Shown here piece by piece: positions 7,258 through 16,859 of a DNA stretch of 64,000 bases. The stretch is from Pseudonocardiales bacterium. Lineage in GTDB: Bacteria; Actinomycetota; Actinomycetes; Mycobacteriales; Pseudonocardiaceae. Made by a program: the position numbers and the translations under genes. Each line of letters starts with the position of its first letter. The stretch's first letter is position 1. The DNA lies in NCBI GenBank assembly GCA_019243635.1, contig JAFAUB010000158.1, positions 17,156 to 81,155 of the forward strand, given 5' to 3'. The notes under the pieces were generated by a model. It saw only the letters and a program-made list of their open reading frames with translations. It made no database searches and had not been told where the DNA came from.

Positions 7258-8613
7258 GTGCGGCTCACCGGACTCGACACGGCCTTTCTCTGCCTGGATC
7301 GCGATGTGTCACCGATGCACCTCGGCGCGTTGGCGATCTTCCGGCCGGTCGGTCTCGGTGATCCGGGGCGGGTGGTCGCTCTGCTGGCGGAGCGGGCCCA
7401 GCGAGTTCCCCAGCTGCGTCAGCGAGTGCAACCAGCCGGGTCTCCGCTGGCTGCCGCGACATGGTTCGATGATCCGGCATTCTGCGCCAAGGACCACATC
7501 CAGCTGCATCATCTCGACTGTGACGGCAGCCGTGAGGGCTCGGCGGCGTTGGCCGCCGAGCTGATGGTCGCTCCGCTGCGGCGGAGCCGTCCGCTGTGGG
7601 AGTTCCACGTGATCTCCGGTCTCGCCGGAGGCCGTCTCGCGGTGCTGTTCAAGATGCATCACGCACTCGGCGATGGGCTGAACGTGCTGGAGGTCGGGCT
7701 CCGGGTGCTGGACGAGGTCAGGTTGCGAGACGGTGGCGCCCGGAGTCGGGACGCCGCCGGTGCGGACTCGTCACCCTCGCCGGAACCGAGTGTGCCCGCG
7801 CGCCTGTGGCGGGTGCCCGGTGAGCTGCGCGGGGCGGTCAGGAGCGTGGTGGGGCAGCTGAACGACGTGACGAGCATCGCCGCTTCGGTGCTTCGCGGCG
7901 TCCGGCTACCGGCACCGGGCTCCCCGCTGGTGGTCTCCTCCTCGGGCCGGCGGGCGCTGGCGACCGCCCAGCTCGACCTTCGGCGGATACGCCGGATCCG
8001 GGCTCATTACGGCGGTACGGTGAACGACGTCCTGCTGTCGGTGGTGACCGGGGCGTTGCGGGACTGGCTCGTGGGCCGCGGCGACCCCGTCGAGGGGTTG
8101 ATCCTTCGAGCGTTCGTCCCGGTCAGCCAGCGGGCGAGGTCGGGTAGCCGCATCGGGGGCAACCGGCTGTCCGGGTACCTCTGCGGGCTGCCGGTCGGAG
8201 AGCCCGACCCCGGCCGGCGGCTGCTCACGATCCGGCGCGCGATGCAGCTCTGCAAGGCCGCCGGGAGCCGCCGTGGCGCCGGTGCGATACCGGTGCTGGC
8301 CGACCGGTTGCCGGCCGCGCTGCACCGGGTGGCTGCCCCGGTGGCCGGTCAGGGCGCCTCGTTGCTGTTCGACCTGATGGTGACCAGTATCCCGGTGCCG
8401 AGTCTGCCGTTCACGCTGGACGGCACCGAGCTGGAGGAGGTCTTCCCGATCGCGCCGCTGGCGGCCGGCCAGGCCCTGGTCGTGGCGCTGTCCTGGTACC
8501 AGGACAGCGCGTATGTCGCTCTGCACGCCGATCGGGAGGGCCTGCCTGACGTGCGGCGGCTCGCCGAGGCGATCGGGCCCTCGGCGATCGAGCTGGAGCG
8601 TCGGTTACCCTGA
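7258..8613 (+). CDS. Wax ester synthase/diacylglycerol acyltransferase (WS/DGAT)
   Basis: Acyltransferase that esterifies fatty alcohols or diacylglycerol with acyl-CoA to make storage wax or triacylglycerol at the membrane/lipid-body surface. The catalytic HHxxxDG motif is present as MHHALGDG. VRLTGLDTAFLCLDRDVSPM matches the usual N-terminus (RLSxLDxxFLxxE), which is why I start at GTG 7258 (451 residues); ATG 7195 is in frame but would add 21 unusual residues and overlap the divergent NYN gene. C-terminal markers are NDVLLSVVTGALR, FVPVSQR and VTSIPVP. The YceI-like gene begins four bases after its stop, so they form an operon. Actinobacteria often have several WS/DGAT paralogues; which lipid this one makes is not evident. 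Confidence 0.88.
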   Translation: MRLTGLDTAFLCLDRDVSPMHLGALAIFRPVGLGDPGRVVALLAERAQRVPQLRQRVQPAGSPLAAATWFDDPAFCAKDHIQLHHLDCDGSREGSAALAAELMVAPLRRSRPLWEFHVISGLAGGRLAVLFKMHHALGDGLNVLEVGLRVLDEVRLRDGGARSRDAAGADSSPSPEPSVPARLWRVPGELRGAVRSVVGQLNDVTSIAASVLRGVRLPAPGSPLVVSSSGRRALATAQLDLRRIRRIRAHYGGTVNDVLLSVVTGALRDWLVGRGDPVEGLILRAFVPVSQRARSGSRIGGNRLSGYLCGLPVGEPDPGRRLLTIRRAMQLCKAAGSRRGAGAIPVLADRLPAALHRVAAPVAGQGASLLFDLMVTSIPVPSLPFTLDGTELEEVFPIAPLAAGQALVVALSWYQDSAYVALHADREGLPDVRRLAEAIGPSAIELERRLP

Positions 8614-8617
8614 CCGG

Positions 8618-9106
8618 ATGCCACGTTTCGACGCCGCAGCGGTGGACTGCCGGGTATCGGTCTTTCGTGAGGGGCTGCTGACCTCATTCGGCCACGACGT
8701 GACCCTACAGGTGACGAACCTGTCCCTGGACATCGGGGACGACGACGGGATCACAGCCGACTTCGACCCGGGCTCGCTGCGGGTGACGACTGATATCTCG
8801 GAGTCTGATCGAAAGGACATCGAGAAAAACGCCGAGAAGGTGCTCGACCCCCGGAAGTATCCGAAGATCCAGTTCCGCTCGGTGTCGGTGGTGCGCGACG
8901 GCGACCGGGCGCGCATCGAGGGAGACCTCACGCTGCACGGCGTGACGAGCCCGATCTCGCTCGAGGCGCGCGACGAGGGCGCACGGTGGAACGCCACGAC
9001 CATTCTTGATCAGCGCAAGTTCGGCATCAAGCCGTTTTCCGCCATGCTCGGCGCGCTCAAGGTCAAGCCCGAGGTAGAGGTGAACATCAGCGTCCCGCAC
9101 TCGTGA
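8618..9106 (+). CDS. YceI-family lipid-binding protein
   Basis: Protein of 162 residues with the YceI beta-barrel pattern, a family known to bind isoprenoid chains or other apolar ligands. Seen: FGHDVTLQVTNLSLDI near the start, KNAEKVLDPRKYPKIQFRS in the middle, then GDLTLHGVTSPISLEA, and FGIKPFSAMLGALKVKPEV near the end. There is no signal peptide, so unlike many YceI proteins it should be cytosolic. It starts 4 bases after the WS/DGAT stop and is presumably co-transcribed, which suggests a link with lipid handling, but that is inference from position only. ATG 8618 is the only good start. Length is a little short of secreted YceI proteins because the leader is missing. Confidence 0.85.
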   Translation: MPRFDAAAVDCRVSVFREGLLTSFGHDVTLQVTNLSLDIGDDDGITADFDPGSLRVTTDISESDRKDIEKNAEKVLDPRKYPKIQFRSVSVVRDGDRARIEGDLTLHGVTSPISLEARDEGARWNATTILDQRKFGIKPFSAMLGALKVKPEVEVNISVPHS

Positions 9107-9112
9107 CAGAAG

Positions 9113-10309
9113 CTAGCTGTCGTCACCCAGCGCGGGTGACCCGCGCGGATCGAGTGCACCGAGCACCAGCCGTCCGCGAAGCCACCACGGAGCTGCGGTG
9201 AACAGCGCGCCCATCGCCGCGGCGCTGCCCTGGACGTCCTCGCGGCCGGTCAGGTAGGCCCAACGGTGCCGCTGGGGTAGCGCGAGGAACACGTCGAAGA
9301 AGGCCGGGACAAGCTCCGGGGGGAAGCGCAGCAGTGACTCGAGGCTGCGGCGCCGCAGGGTGTGCACCGCCAGCGCGGCGGGGCTCCACACTGTCCGCCA
9401 CGCGGCGGTTGCGGCGGCTGCGGCCCCGCCGCGGCTGAGCGCATCATGCACGGCGGTGGCCACCCGAGGGGCCAACCGCAGCGCGGTGGCGACGCTGTAG
9501 CCGGTAGCCGGGTGCACCAGCGGGCTCGCCGCCCCAAACGGCACCACTGGTCCGTACCAGTCCCGGCGCGTCGGTAGCGGCCGATCCACCGGGAAGCGCA
9601 CCCGCTCCTCCTCGCCTGGGGGCACGGCGATGCGGTGATAGGCCAGCCGGGCGTGCAGCCGGCGACGCAGCACGGACAGCCCGAGCCCGGGGCGGTGGGC
9701 CAGCGAGGTCTCCTCGAGCAGCACTCGATCCGAGGTCACCGGCACCGCATAGAGAAACGTGGGCCATCCCGTCTCGCCGTGGTGCGGCCGCCAGTCCATG
9801 AACAACGCGCTGCCCGGCGCCACCAGATCCCGCGCCGCGTCGGTGTCGACCAGCACACCCACCGCCGTCTGCTCGGCGACGCCGCGACGGGCGGTCACAC
9901 CGAGCACTGAGCGTGCGGCGCCGGTTGCGTCGAGCAGGACGGCTGCCCGCCGCCCGCCGCCGTCCAGGTCCACGACGACCCCGTCCGAGCTCGGGCGGGC
10001 TCCCCGCACCCGGCCCTTCACCACCCTGACCGGCGCGGCGGCGAGCCCAGCCCGCAGCGCGGCGTTGTCCAGCACCGCGTACTCCCAGCCCAGGAGGTGC
10101 CTGGTGGTGCCGATCGCCTCGCCGCGGCCGGTCGCCGCCACCGCGGCGTCAGCGTCGGCGGGCAGCTCCTCCCGCCAGGCGCCGTAGGTGGCCCGCCACG
10201 GCCGGTCCGGCGCGGGGTCCACCAGCTCGGTGTCCAGCCCTAGCCGCGCGCACGCTGCCGCCACCGCCCACCCCGCCGGGCCGCCCCCGGCCACCAGCAC
10301 GTCGATCAC
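9113..10309 (-). CDS. Lycopene cyclase family protein (CrtY/CrtL type)
   Basis: FAD-dependent carotenoid enzyme, expected to close beta-rings on lycopene. The N-terminal dinucleotide-binding motif is VAGGGPAGWAVAAACARLG. YGAWREEL corresponds to the family's conserved YGxWxDE box, and FLYAVPVTSDRVLLEETSLA and FGAASPLVHPATGYSVA are further family boxes. Length is 398 residues with a GTG start at 10309. No crtB, crtI or crtE lies nearby, so it is an orphan or acts on carotenoids made from another locus. It reads away from the VLRF1 gene across a 28-base-arm palindrome that probably holds both promoters. Its 3' end faces the YceI gene 6 bases away. Confidence 0.82.
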   Translation of the reverse strand: MIDVLVAGGGPAGWAVAAACARLGLDTELVDPAPDRPWRATYGAWREELPADADAAVAATGRGEAIGTTRHLLGWEYAVLDNAALRAGLAAAPVRVVKGRVRGARPSSDGVVVDLDGGGRRAAVLLDATGAARSVLGVTARRGVAEQTAVGVLVDTDAARDLVAPGSALFMDWRPHHGETGWPTFLYAVPVTSDRVLLEETSLAHRPGLGLSVLRRRLHARLAYHRIAVPPGEEERVRFPVDRPLPTRRDWYGPVVPFGAASPLVHPATGYSVATALRLAPRVATAVHDALSRGGAAAAATAAWRTVWSPAALAVHTLRRRSLESLLRFPPELVPAFFDVFLALPQRHRWAYLTGREDVQGSAAAMGALFTAAPWWLRGRLVLGALDPRGSPALGDDS

Positions 10310-10313
10310 GCCT

Positions 10314-10389
10314 GCACGCTAGCGCGCGCTTGTGAGTGGCGATGAGTGCTATAGCTCGTAACGCCACTCACAAGCACGCGCTAGCGTGC
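10314..10389. repeat. 28-bp-arm inverted repeat in divergent promoter region
   Basis: Arms 10314-10341 and 10362-10389 are reverse complements with one mismatch in 28. They contain CACGCTAGCGCG and CTTGTGAGTGGCG. The 20-base spacer is itself nearly symmetrical around GCTATAGC. It fills almost the whole gap between the divergent lycopene cyclase and VLRF1 genes. Operator, cruciform or dispersed intergenic repeat are all possible; there is no protein signature inside. Confidence 0.75.
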
Positions 10390-10393
10390 CGTG

Positions 10394-11065
10394 ATGAGCC
10401 GGACTCGGGAGCTTGCCGGCGGTGGGCGCGGGGTGGAGGTGGAGCCCGAGCGGCTGGTCGCGTTCCTGGAGCGATTCGCCACTGAGCATGGCGGGGCGCT
10501 GACCACGACGGTCGCGCCGCGGCGGGTGGACGTGGCGGCCGCCGACGGCGCGAGGGCGTCGATCCCGGTGCCTTTCGGCCCGCTGGTGGCACCGGCCGGG
10601 CAACGGGCCGGTCTCGCCGTGGACGACCTCACCGACCACCTGCTGGTGCCGCGCACGATCGGGCTGCTGCTGGTGCGCCTGGGCGGGTACAGCGTCGGGG
10701 TCGCCCGCGCCGGGGTGGTGCTCACCTCCAGCACCGGCAGCCGACCTGTGCACGGTCGCTCCGCTGCGGGCGGGCAGTCCCAGCGGCGCTTCGCCCGGCG
10801 ACGGGAGGGCCAAGCCCGCGTGGCGCTGCGCGCCGCGGCGGACACCGCGGCGCGAGTACTGCTGCCCCACGCCGCGGCGCTGGAGGCCGTCGTCCTCGGT
10901 GGGGACGGCGCGGCACTGCGCACCCTGGCCGTCGACCCGCGGTTGGCCGCGTTACTGGAGCGGGCCGAGCCGCGCATGCTGGACATCGCGGAGCCGCGCC
11001 GCGCGGTGCTCGACCAAGCCGCCCGGCGGGCCCGCTGCGTCGAGGTCCAGCTCAGCCCGGGCTGA
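10394..11065 (+). CDS. Actinobacterial VLRF1-like peptidyl-tRNA hydrolase
   Basis: Matches the actinobacterial Vms1-like release factor (acVLRF1) family, which is related to the eukaryotic Vms1/ANKZF1 release factors of ribosome quality control and is thought to cut peptidyl-tRNA on stalled ribosomes. The glutamine-bearing catalytic loop is GGQSQRRFARRREGQA in the middle of this 223-residue protein; LLVRLGGYSVGVARAG precedes it as the conserved strand. The start is ATG 10394, with GTG 10391 directly before it as an alternative. It overlaps the SDR gene tail-to-tail by 14 bases. No ribosome-rescue partner is adjacent. Family assignment is by motif recall; I cannot run a profile. Confidence 0.8.
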   Translation: MSRTRELAGGGRGVEVEPERLVAFLERFATEHGGALTTTVAPRRVDVAAADGARASIPVPFGPLVAPAGQRAGLAVDDLTDHLLVPRTIGLLLVRLGGYSVGVARAGVVLTSSTGSRPVHGRSAAGGQSQRRFARRREGQARVALRAAADTAARVLLPHAAALEAVVLGGDGAALRTLAVDPRLAALLERAEPRMLDIAEPRRAVLDQAARRARCVEVQLSPG

Positions 11066-11798
11066 GTCGCGGCGGACCGGTGGCGAGCAGCCCGCCATCG
11101 ACCCGCACCGTCTCACCGGTGACCCAGCGGGCGGCGTCGGAGACGAGAAAGGCGACGACGGCTGCCACCTCCGCCGGTGTGCCCAGTCGGCCCATCGGGT
11201 AGGCCTTCGCGACCTGCTCCTCATCGTGCGCGTACAGCGCGGTCGCGAACGTCGTCTTGACCACCGCCGGGGCCACGGCGTTCACCCGGATCGACGGGCC
11301 GAGCTCCCACGCCAGCTCCTCGGTGAGCCGGATCATCGCCGCCTTCGACATCCCGTAGGCCGCGATCGCTCCGGTGGAGCGCAGCCCGGCGACCGACGCG
11401 ATGTTGACCACTGCGCCGCCGTGCTCGCCCATCCACGCGCGGTGCGCCTGCTGCACGAAGCCCAGGGCCGCCACCACATTGACATCGAAGATCTTGCGCA
11501 CCGCGCTGAGATCGGTCCGCATCAGCGGCCCGTGCACCGGGTTGATCCCGGTGTTGTTGACCAGCACGTCCAGTGATCCGAAGCGCTCGACTGTGTGGTC
11601 CACCGCCTCGGCCCGCGCGTCGGCGTCCCCAGCGTTCCCGGGCACGGCGAGTACCCGGTCGGCGCCGGCCAGCTCGTCGGGCTTGCGTGCGGTGATCGTC
11701 ACGGCGGCGCCGAGGGCGAGCAGCGCGGCGGCGATGGCGTGCCCGATGCCGCGGCTGGCGCCGGACACCAGAGCCACGCGGCCGGTGAGATCGGTCAT
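11052..11798 (-). CDS. SDR-family oxidoreductase (FabG-like)
   Basis: Classical short-chain dehydrogenase/reductase of 248 residues, NAD(P)-dependent and cytosolic. The cofactor motif GASRGIG is at residues 13-19, the structural NNTG at 81-84, and the catalytic set N107, S135, Y148 and K152 (YGMSK) is complete. PGRLG-type loops and the C-terminal RWVTGETVRVDGG are as in 3-oxoacyl-ACP reductases. The substrate cannot be assigned: it is not in a fatty-acid operon, and FabG-like proteins act on many carbonyls. Its 3' end overlaps that of the VLRF1 gene; the 5' side faces the ABC-F gene across about 135 bases that hold both promoters. Confidence 0.9.
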   Translation of the reverse strand: MTDLTGRVALVSGASRGIGHAIAAALLALGAAVTITARKPDELAGADRVLAVPGNAGDADARAEAVDHTVERFGSLDVLVNNTGINPVHGPLMRTDLSAVRKIFDVNVVAALGFVQQAHRAWMGEHGGAVVNIASVAGLRSTGAIAAYGMSKAAMIRLTEELAWELGPSIRVNAVAPAVVKTTFATALYAHDEEQVAKAYPMGRLGTPAEVAAVVAFLVSDAARWVTGETVRVDGGLLATGPPRLSPG

Positions 11799-11935
11799 GG
11801 CGGCACCGTAATCCGGATGCGGTGGCCGGTACTATGGGTTCGTGGTCGCGACAAGCTGATGTGCTGCCGGCCCCGCGCGCTGCGGCGCGTGGGGAACTTC
11901 CCCCTGCCGGCGACCACCTTTGGAGTCACGTCCCT

Positions 11936-13561
<1,626 letters not shown>

Positions 13562-13714
13562 CGGCGAAAGCCCCCCGCACGTGCATCTGGTCCCGCTGAG
13601 GATACCGCTCACAGATCCACCCGGAGATCGTCTAGCGGAGATCGCTAACCTGGTCGATCATTGCCGCAAGGGCCGCGACCGGCTCTTCTAGCGTGGGAAG
13701 GAAGGCGTTTCGAG

Positions 13715-13924
13715 GTGGCCGACTTGAAGAAGGGCAGCCGGATCACCGGTGTTGCCCGGGACAAGCTCGCAGCGGAGCTGAAGAAGAAGTACGAGAAGGG
13801 TGCCAGTATCCGGGCGCTCGCGGAGTCGACCGGGCGGTCGTACGGCTTCGTGCACCGGGTGCTCTCAGAGTCCGGTGTGACGTTGCGCGGTCGTGGTGGC
13901 GCCACCCGCACGAAGAAGAAGTAG
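13715..13924 (+). CDS. Small conserved actinobacterial HTH protein
   Basis: A 69-residue basic protein beginning VADLKKGSRITGVARDKLAA. The middle, ASIRALAESTGRSYGFVHR, is a clear helix-turn-helix resembling the resolvase/Lsr2-type DNA-binding fold; the tail GVTLRGRGGATRTKKK is strongly basic. The GTG start is set by GGAAGGAAGG at 13696-13705. I recognise it as a near-invariant small protein found in most actinobacteria, usually beside this ABC-F gene, but I know of no assigned function. A nucleoid or transcription role is a guess. Downstream to the tRNA (about 230 bases) I see nothing I can support as coding. Confidence 0.85.
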   Translation: MADLKKGSRITGVARDKLAAELKKKYEKGASIRALAESTGRSYGFVHRVLSESGVTLRGRGGATRTKKK

Positions 13925-14157
13925 ACCCCAGGGAGGCTCATGGCTCAGGCGCGGAAAAGGGCATCTCGCTACGCGTTCGCGCAGGCGAGGGTCTGGTGAC
14001 ACCGAGTGTGGACGCCTCGCCCTGCTCCAGACCCTCAGGGATGCTCCCACGACCCGGCGTCTGGGCATGGGCGGGGTCGAACGGCGATGGTACTGGTCTG
14101 GCCGGCGCTGGGCTACCGAGACCGTCGCCTGGTGGGTGGTGTTCGAGAAGGCAGTGC

Positions 14158-14233
14158 TGGTGCCGGCGGTGGGATTCGAACCCACACTGGCGGGCTCCTA
14201 AGGCCCGGGCCTCTGCCGTTGGGCTACGCCGGC
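14158..14233 (-). tRNA. tRNA, anticodon UAG, type-I cloverleaf, CCA encoded
   Basis: Read on the minus strand, the acceptor stem GCCGGCG pairs perfectly with CGCCGGC. The anticodon stem CGGGC/GCCCG encloses the loop CTTAGGA (anticodon TAG). The T-arm is GTGGG-TTCGAAT-CCCAC, the discriminator is A, and CCA follows in the DNA (14160-14158). The D-stem has three good pairs. Anticodon UAG reads CUA, so automated calls would say Leu, yet the variable region is only about five bases, whereas bacterial tRNA-Leu has a long extra arm. The charging identity is therefore unclear. Confidence 0.85.
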
Positions 14234-14269
14234 CTGTGTTGACGCGCGCATCAGGTGCGTACAGGGTAG

Positions 14270-14743
14270 TCAGACTCCGAGGTCTTTGCGCAGCTTGGCG
14301 ACGTGGCCGGTGGCGCGGACATTGTACAGTGCCCTGTCGATGTGGCCCTGCGGGTCGATCACGAAGGTGGATCGGATGACGCCGGTGACCGTTCGGCCGT
14401 ACATCTGCTTCTCCCCGTAAGCGCCGTAGGCGATGAGCACCGAACGGTCCACATCGGACAGCAGGGGGAAGGGGAGGCCTTCCGCGTCGCGGAACCTCGC
14501 CAGCGTCGCCGACGGGTCCGGTGAGATGCCGAGCACCGCGAACCCGGCCGTGTCCAGCTCGGCGAGGTTGTCACGGAAGTCACAGGCCTGCTTGGTGCAG
14601 CCGGGGGTGCCGGCCGCAGGGTAGCAGTAGAGCACCACGGACCGGCCGCGGTAGCCCGACAGCGAGACCGGCTTGCCGTCGGCGTCGGGCAGGGTGAACT
14701 CCGGGGCGGTGTCGCCGGGGGACAGCGAGGCGTTGTCGGTCAC
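14270..14743 (-). CDS. bcp: Thiol peroxidase Bcp/PrxQ
   Basis: Thioredoxin-dependent peroxidase that removes hydrogen peroxide and organic peroxides in the cytosol. It has 157 residues, normal for Bcp. The peroxidatic cysteine is C49 in AAGTPGCTKQAC, and the resolving cysteine is C54, the five-residue spacing typical of the Bcp subgroup. The N-terminal APEFTLPDADGKPVSLSGYRG and later FPLLSDVDRSV are family boxes. The start is GTG 14743 with a weak ribosome site. It lies 36 bases beyond the odd tRNA, on the same strand, and is divergent from the DUF3618 gene. A second peroxiredoxin, AhpE-like, is at 54.4 kb. Confidence 0.93.
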   Translation of the reverse strand: MTDNASLSPGDTAPEFTLPDADGKPVSLSGYRGRSVVLYCYPAAGTPGCTKQACDFRDNLAELDTAGFAVLGISPDPSATLARFRDAEGLPFPLLSDVDRSVLIAYGAYGEKQMYGRTVTGVIRSTFVIDPQGHIDRALYNVRATGHVAKLRKDLGV

Positions 14744-14837
14744 GAGGTCGGACGGTACCGCCCAGCTGGGGTGGCTTCACCACCTGGTCACGTCGTGGCT
14801 ACGGTGTGCCGGACGCATCCCCGCGCGAGGAGGACCC

Positions 14838-15059
14838 ATGGCCCGCGACGCCGACACCATCGAACGCGACATCGAGCAGGCCCGCGACGCGCTGGCCGCG
14901 ACGCTGCAGGAGATCGGCACCCGGGCTGATCCCACGCGGCTGGTCGAGGCCGGCAAGGAGCAGGTGCAGGCCTCCCTCGGCAACCCGACGGTGCGTTACT
15001 CGCTGATGGGTGTCGGTGCGCTCATCGTGCTGGTGTTGTTACGCAGGCTCTTCCGCTGA
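14838..15059 (+). CDS. DUF3618 small membrane protein
   Basis: Protein of 73 residues. ARDADTIERDIEQARDALAA is the DUF3618 pattern, an amphipathic helix, followed by LVEAGKEQVQASLGNPTVR and one C-terminal membrane span (GVGALIVLVLL) with an RRLFR tail facing the cytosol. The function of the family is unknown; it is widespread in actinobacteria and often sits near bcp. The start ATG 14838 has GAGGAGGA upstream. Its last 64 bases overlap the 3' end of treZ on the other strand. Confidence 0.85.
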   Translation: MARDADTIERDIEQARDALAATLQEIGTRADPTRLVEAGKEQVQASLGNPTVRYSLMGVGALIVLVLLRRLFR

Positions 15060-16789
15060 GCCGCCAGCGCCACCACGGCGAAGGACTCACCGTCCAGTCG
15101 CACGGTGTCCTGGGCTGTGGTGGCCTCCCCGGACGCGAGCAGAACCTGGGTGGGCCGGCCGTCCAGGGCAACGGTGGCCGGCCGTGCTCCCAGGTTCACC
15201 ACCACCCGTAGCGCACCGCGGTGCAGCACCAGGGTGCGGGCTTGCTCATCCACGTCGACGGTCAGGGCATCCAGCCGGGGGTCGGACAGCTCCGGACGGC
15301 GTCTGCGCAGCGCGATCAGCGCCCGGTAGACGTGCAGCAGCGTGGCGTGCGGCTCGGCACCCGGTTCGGACCAGTCCAGCTGTGAGCGTCGAAAAGTCTG
15401 CTCGTCGTTCGGGTCGGGGACATCCGTCTCCTCCCACCCGTGCTCGGTGAACTCGGCGTAGCGGCCGCGGCGGATGGCCTCCCGCAACCCCGCGTCGGGC
15501 ATGAACGAGAAGAACTGGAACGGGGTGGCCGCGCCCCACTCCTCACCCATGAAGATCATCGGCGTGTACGGGGAGCACAACACCAGCGCCGCTCCGCAGG
15601 CCAGCAGGCCGGGGGACAGGGTGGCCGAGATCCGGTCCCCGGTGGCGCGGTTGCCCACCTGGTCGTGGTTCTGCAGGTAGGCGAGGAACTTCCAGCCGGG
15701 TAGTCGCGCGGTGTCCACTGGGCGGCCGTGGGTGCGCTGCCGGAAGCGTGACCAGCGCCCGTTGTGGAAGAACGCGCTCCGCAGGGTGCGGGCCAGGTCG
15801 GGCAGCGCGCCGAAGTCGGTGTAGTAGCCCTGCCGTTCGCCGGTCAGCGTGGCGTGCAGGCAGTGGTGGATGTCGTCATCCCACTGCGCGGTCAGCCCGT
15901 AGCCCCCGGCAACACGCGGGGTGACCAGTCGCGGGTCGTTGAGGTCGGACTCGGCGATCAGTGACAGCGGCCGTTGCAGGTGCACGGCCAGGGGGTCCAC
16001 CTCGGCGGCCAGTTCCTCCAGCAGGTGGGTCGCCCGGGTGTCGCGCAACGCGTGCACGGCATCCAGCCGCAGCCCGTCCAGATGGTAGTCATGCAGCCAC
16101 TCCAGCGCGTTGTCGATGACGTAGCGGCGCACCTCGTCGGAATGCGGGCCGTTCAGGTTGAGCGCCGGGCCCCAGATGTTGCTCCCGGCGAAGTAGGGGC
16201 CGAAGCGGTCCAGGTAGGCGCCGGAGGGGCCGAGGTGGTTGTGCACGACGTCGAGGATCACGCCCAGCCCGCGGGCGTGGCAGGCGTCCACGAAGCGTTT
16301 GAAGGCGTCGGGCCCGCCGTAGTTCTCGGTGACGGCATACCAGCCCACGCCGTCGTAGCCCCAGTTGCGGGGTCCGTCGACGGCATTGACCGGCATCACC
16401 TCGACCAGGTCGATGCCCAGCTCGACGAGGTGGTCGAGACGCTCGATCGCTGAACCGAAGGTGCCCGCTGGGGTGAACGTCCCGATGTGCAGCTCATAGA
16501 GCACGCTGCCCGCCAGCGCGCGGCCGGTCCAGTGCTGGTCGGTCCACTCGAAGGCGCTGTGGTCATAGACCCGGGACGCCGCGTGCACCCCACCAGGCTG
16601 CCACCGGGATCGGGGGTCGGGTAGCGGGGTGTCCTCCTCGTCCAGCCGGAACGCGTAGTCACTGCCTGGCCCGGCGTCGTCAACAGCTACGCACCACCAT
16701 CCGCTGGTCGTCTGAGCCATCTCGTGCTCGGCGCCGTTCACCACGACGCGCACCCGCCGGCGCTGCGGGGCCCACACTGTGAAGTCCAT
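14996..16789 (-). CDS. treZ: Maltooligosyltrehalose trehalohydrolase TreZ
   Basis: GH13 enzyme that releases trehalose from maltooligosyltrehalose, the last step of the glycogen-to-trehalose TreXYZ route. The start ATG 16789 (MDFTVWAPQRRRVRVVV) fits the family N-terminus; the open frame further upstream has no domain character. There is an N-terminal CBM48-like domain, then the barrel with VEVMPVN, VILDVVHNHLG, DGLRLDAVHAL (nucleophile D), LIAESDLN (acid E) and YLQNHDQVGN (transition-state D). Its 597 residues match the family. Its 3' end overlaps the DUF3618 gene. treY lies upstream on the same strand 300 bases away, a gap that holds a dead Uma2 fragment. Confidence 0.93.
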   Translation of the reverse strand: MDFTVWAPQRRRVRVVVNGAEHEMAQTTSGWWCVAVDDAGPGSDYAFRLDEEDTPLPDPRSRWQPGGVHAASRVYDHSAFEWTDQHWTGRALAGSVLYELHIGTFTPAGTFGSAIERLDHLVELGIDLVEVMPVNAVDGPRNWGYDGVGWYAVTENYGGPDAFKRFVDACHARGLGVILDVVHNHLGPSGAYLDRFGPYFAGSNIWGPALNLNGPHSDEVRRYVIDNALEWLHDYHLDGLRLDAVHALRDTRATHLLEELAAEVDPLAVHLQRPLSLIAESDLNDPRLVTPRVAGGYGLTAQWDDDIHHCLHATLTGERQGYYTDFGALPDLARTLRSAFFHNGRWSRFRQRTHGRPVDTARLPGWKFLAYLQNHDQVGNRATGDRISATLSPGLLACGAALVLCSPYTPMIFMGEEWGAATPFQFFSFMPDAGLREAIRRGRYAEFTEHGWEETDVPDPNDEQTFRRSQLDWSEPGAEPHATLLHVYRALIALRRRRPELSDPRLDALTVDVDEQARTLVLHRGALRVVVNLGARPATVALDGRPTQVLLASGEATTAQDTVRLDGESFAVVALAAQRKSLRNNTSTMSAPTPISE

Positions 16790-16859
16790 GAGCACCGATC
16801 TTGTCAGGGTTGTGCGGCATTGTCTGGTCATGACCGTGGCGAGGGGGCAGCATGGGGGC

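Noticed and set aside
13925..14157. Short plus-strand frames between the HTH gene and the tRNA
   Set aside because: They run through the tRNA, lack ribosome sites and show no recognisable protein.
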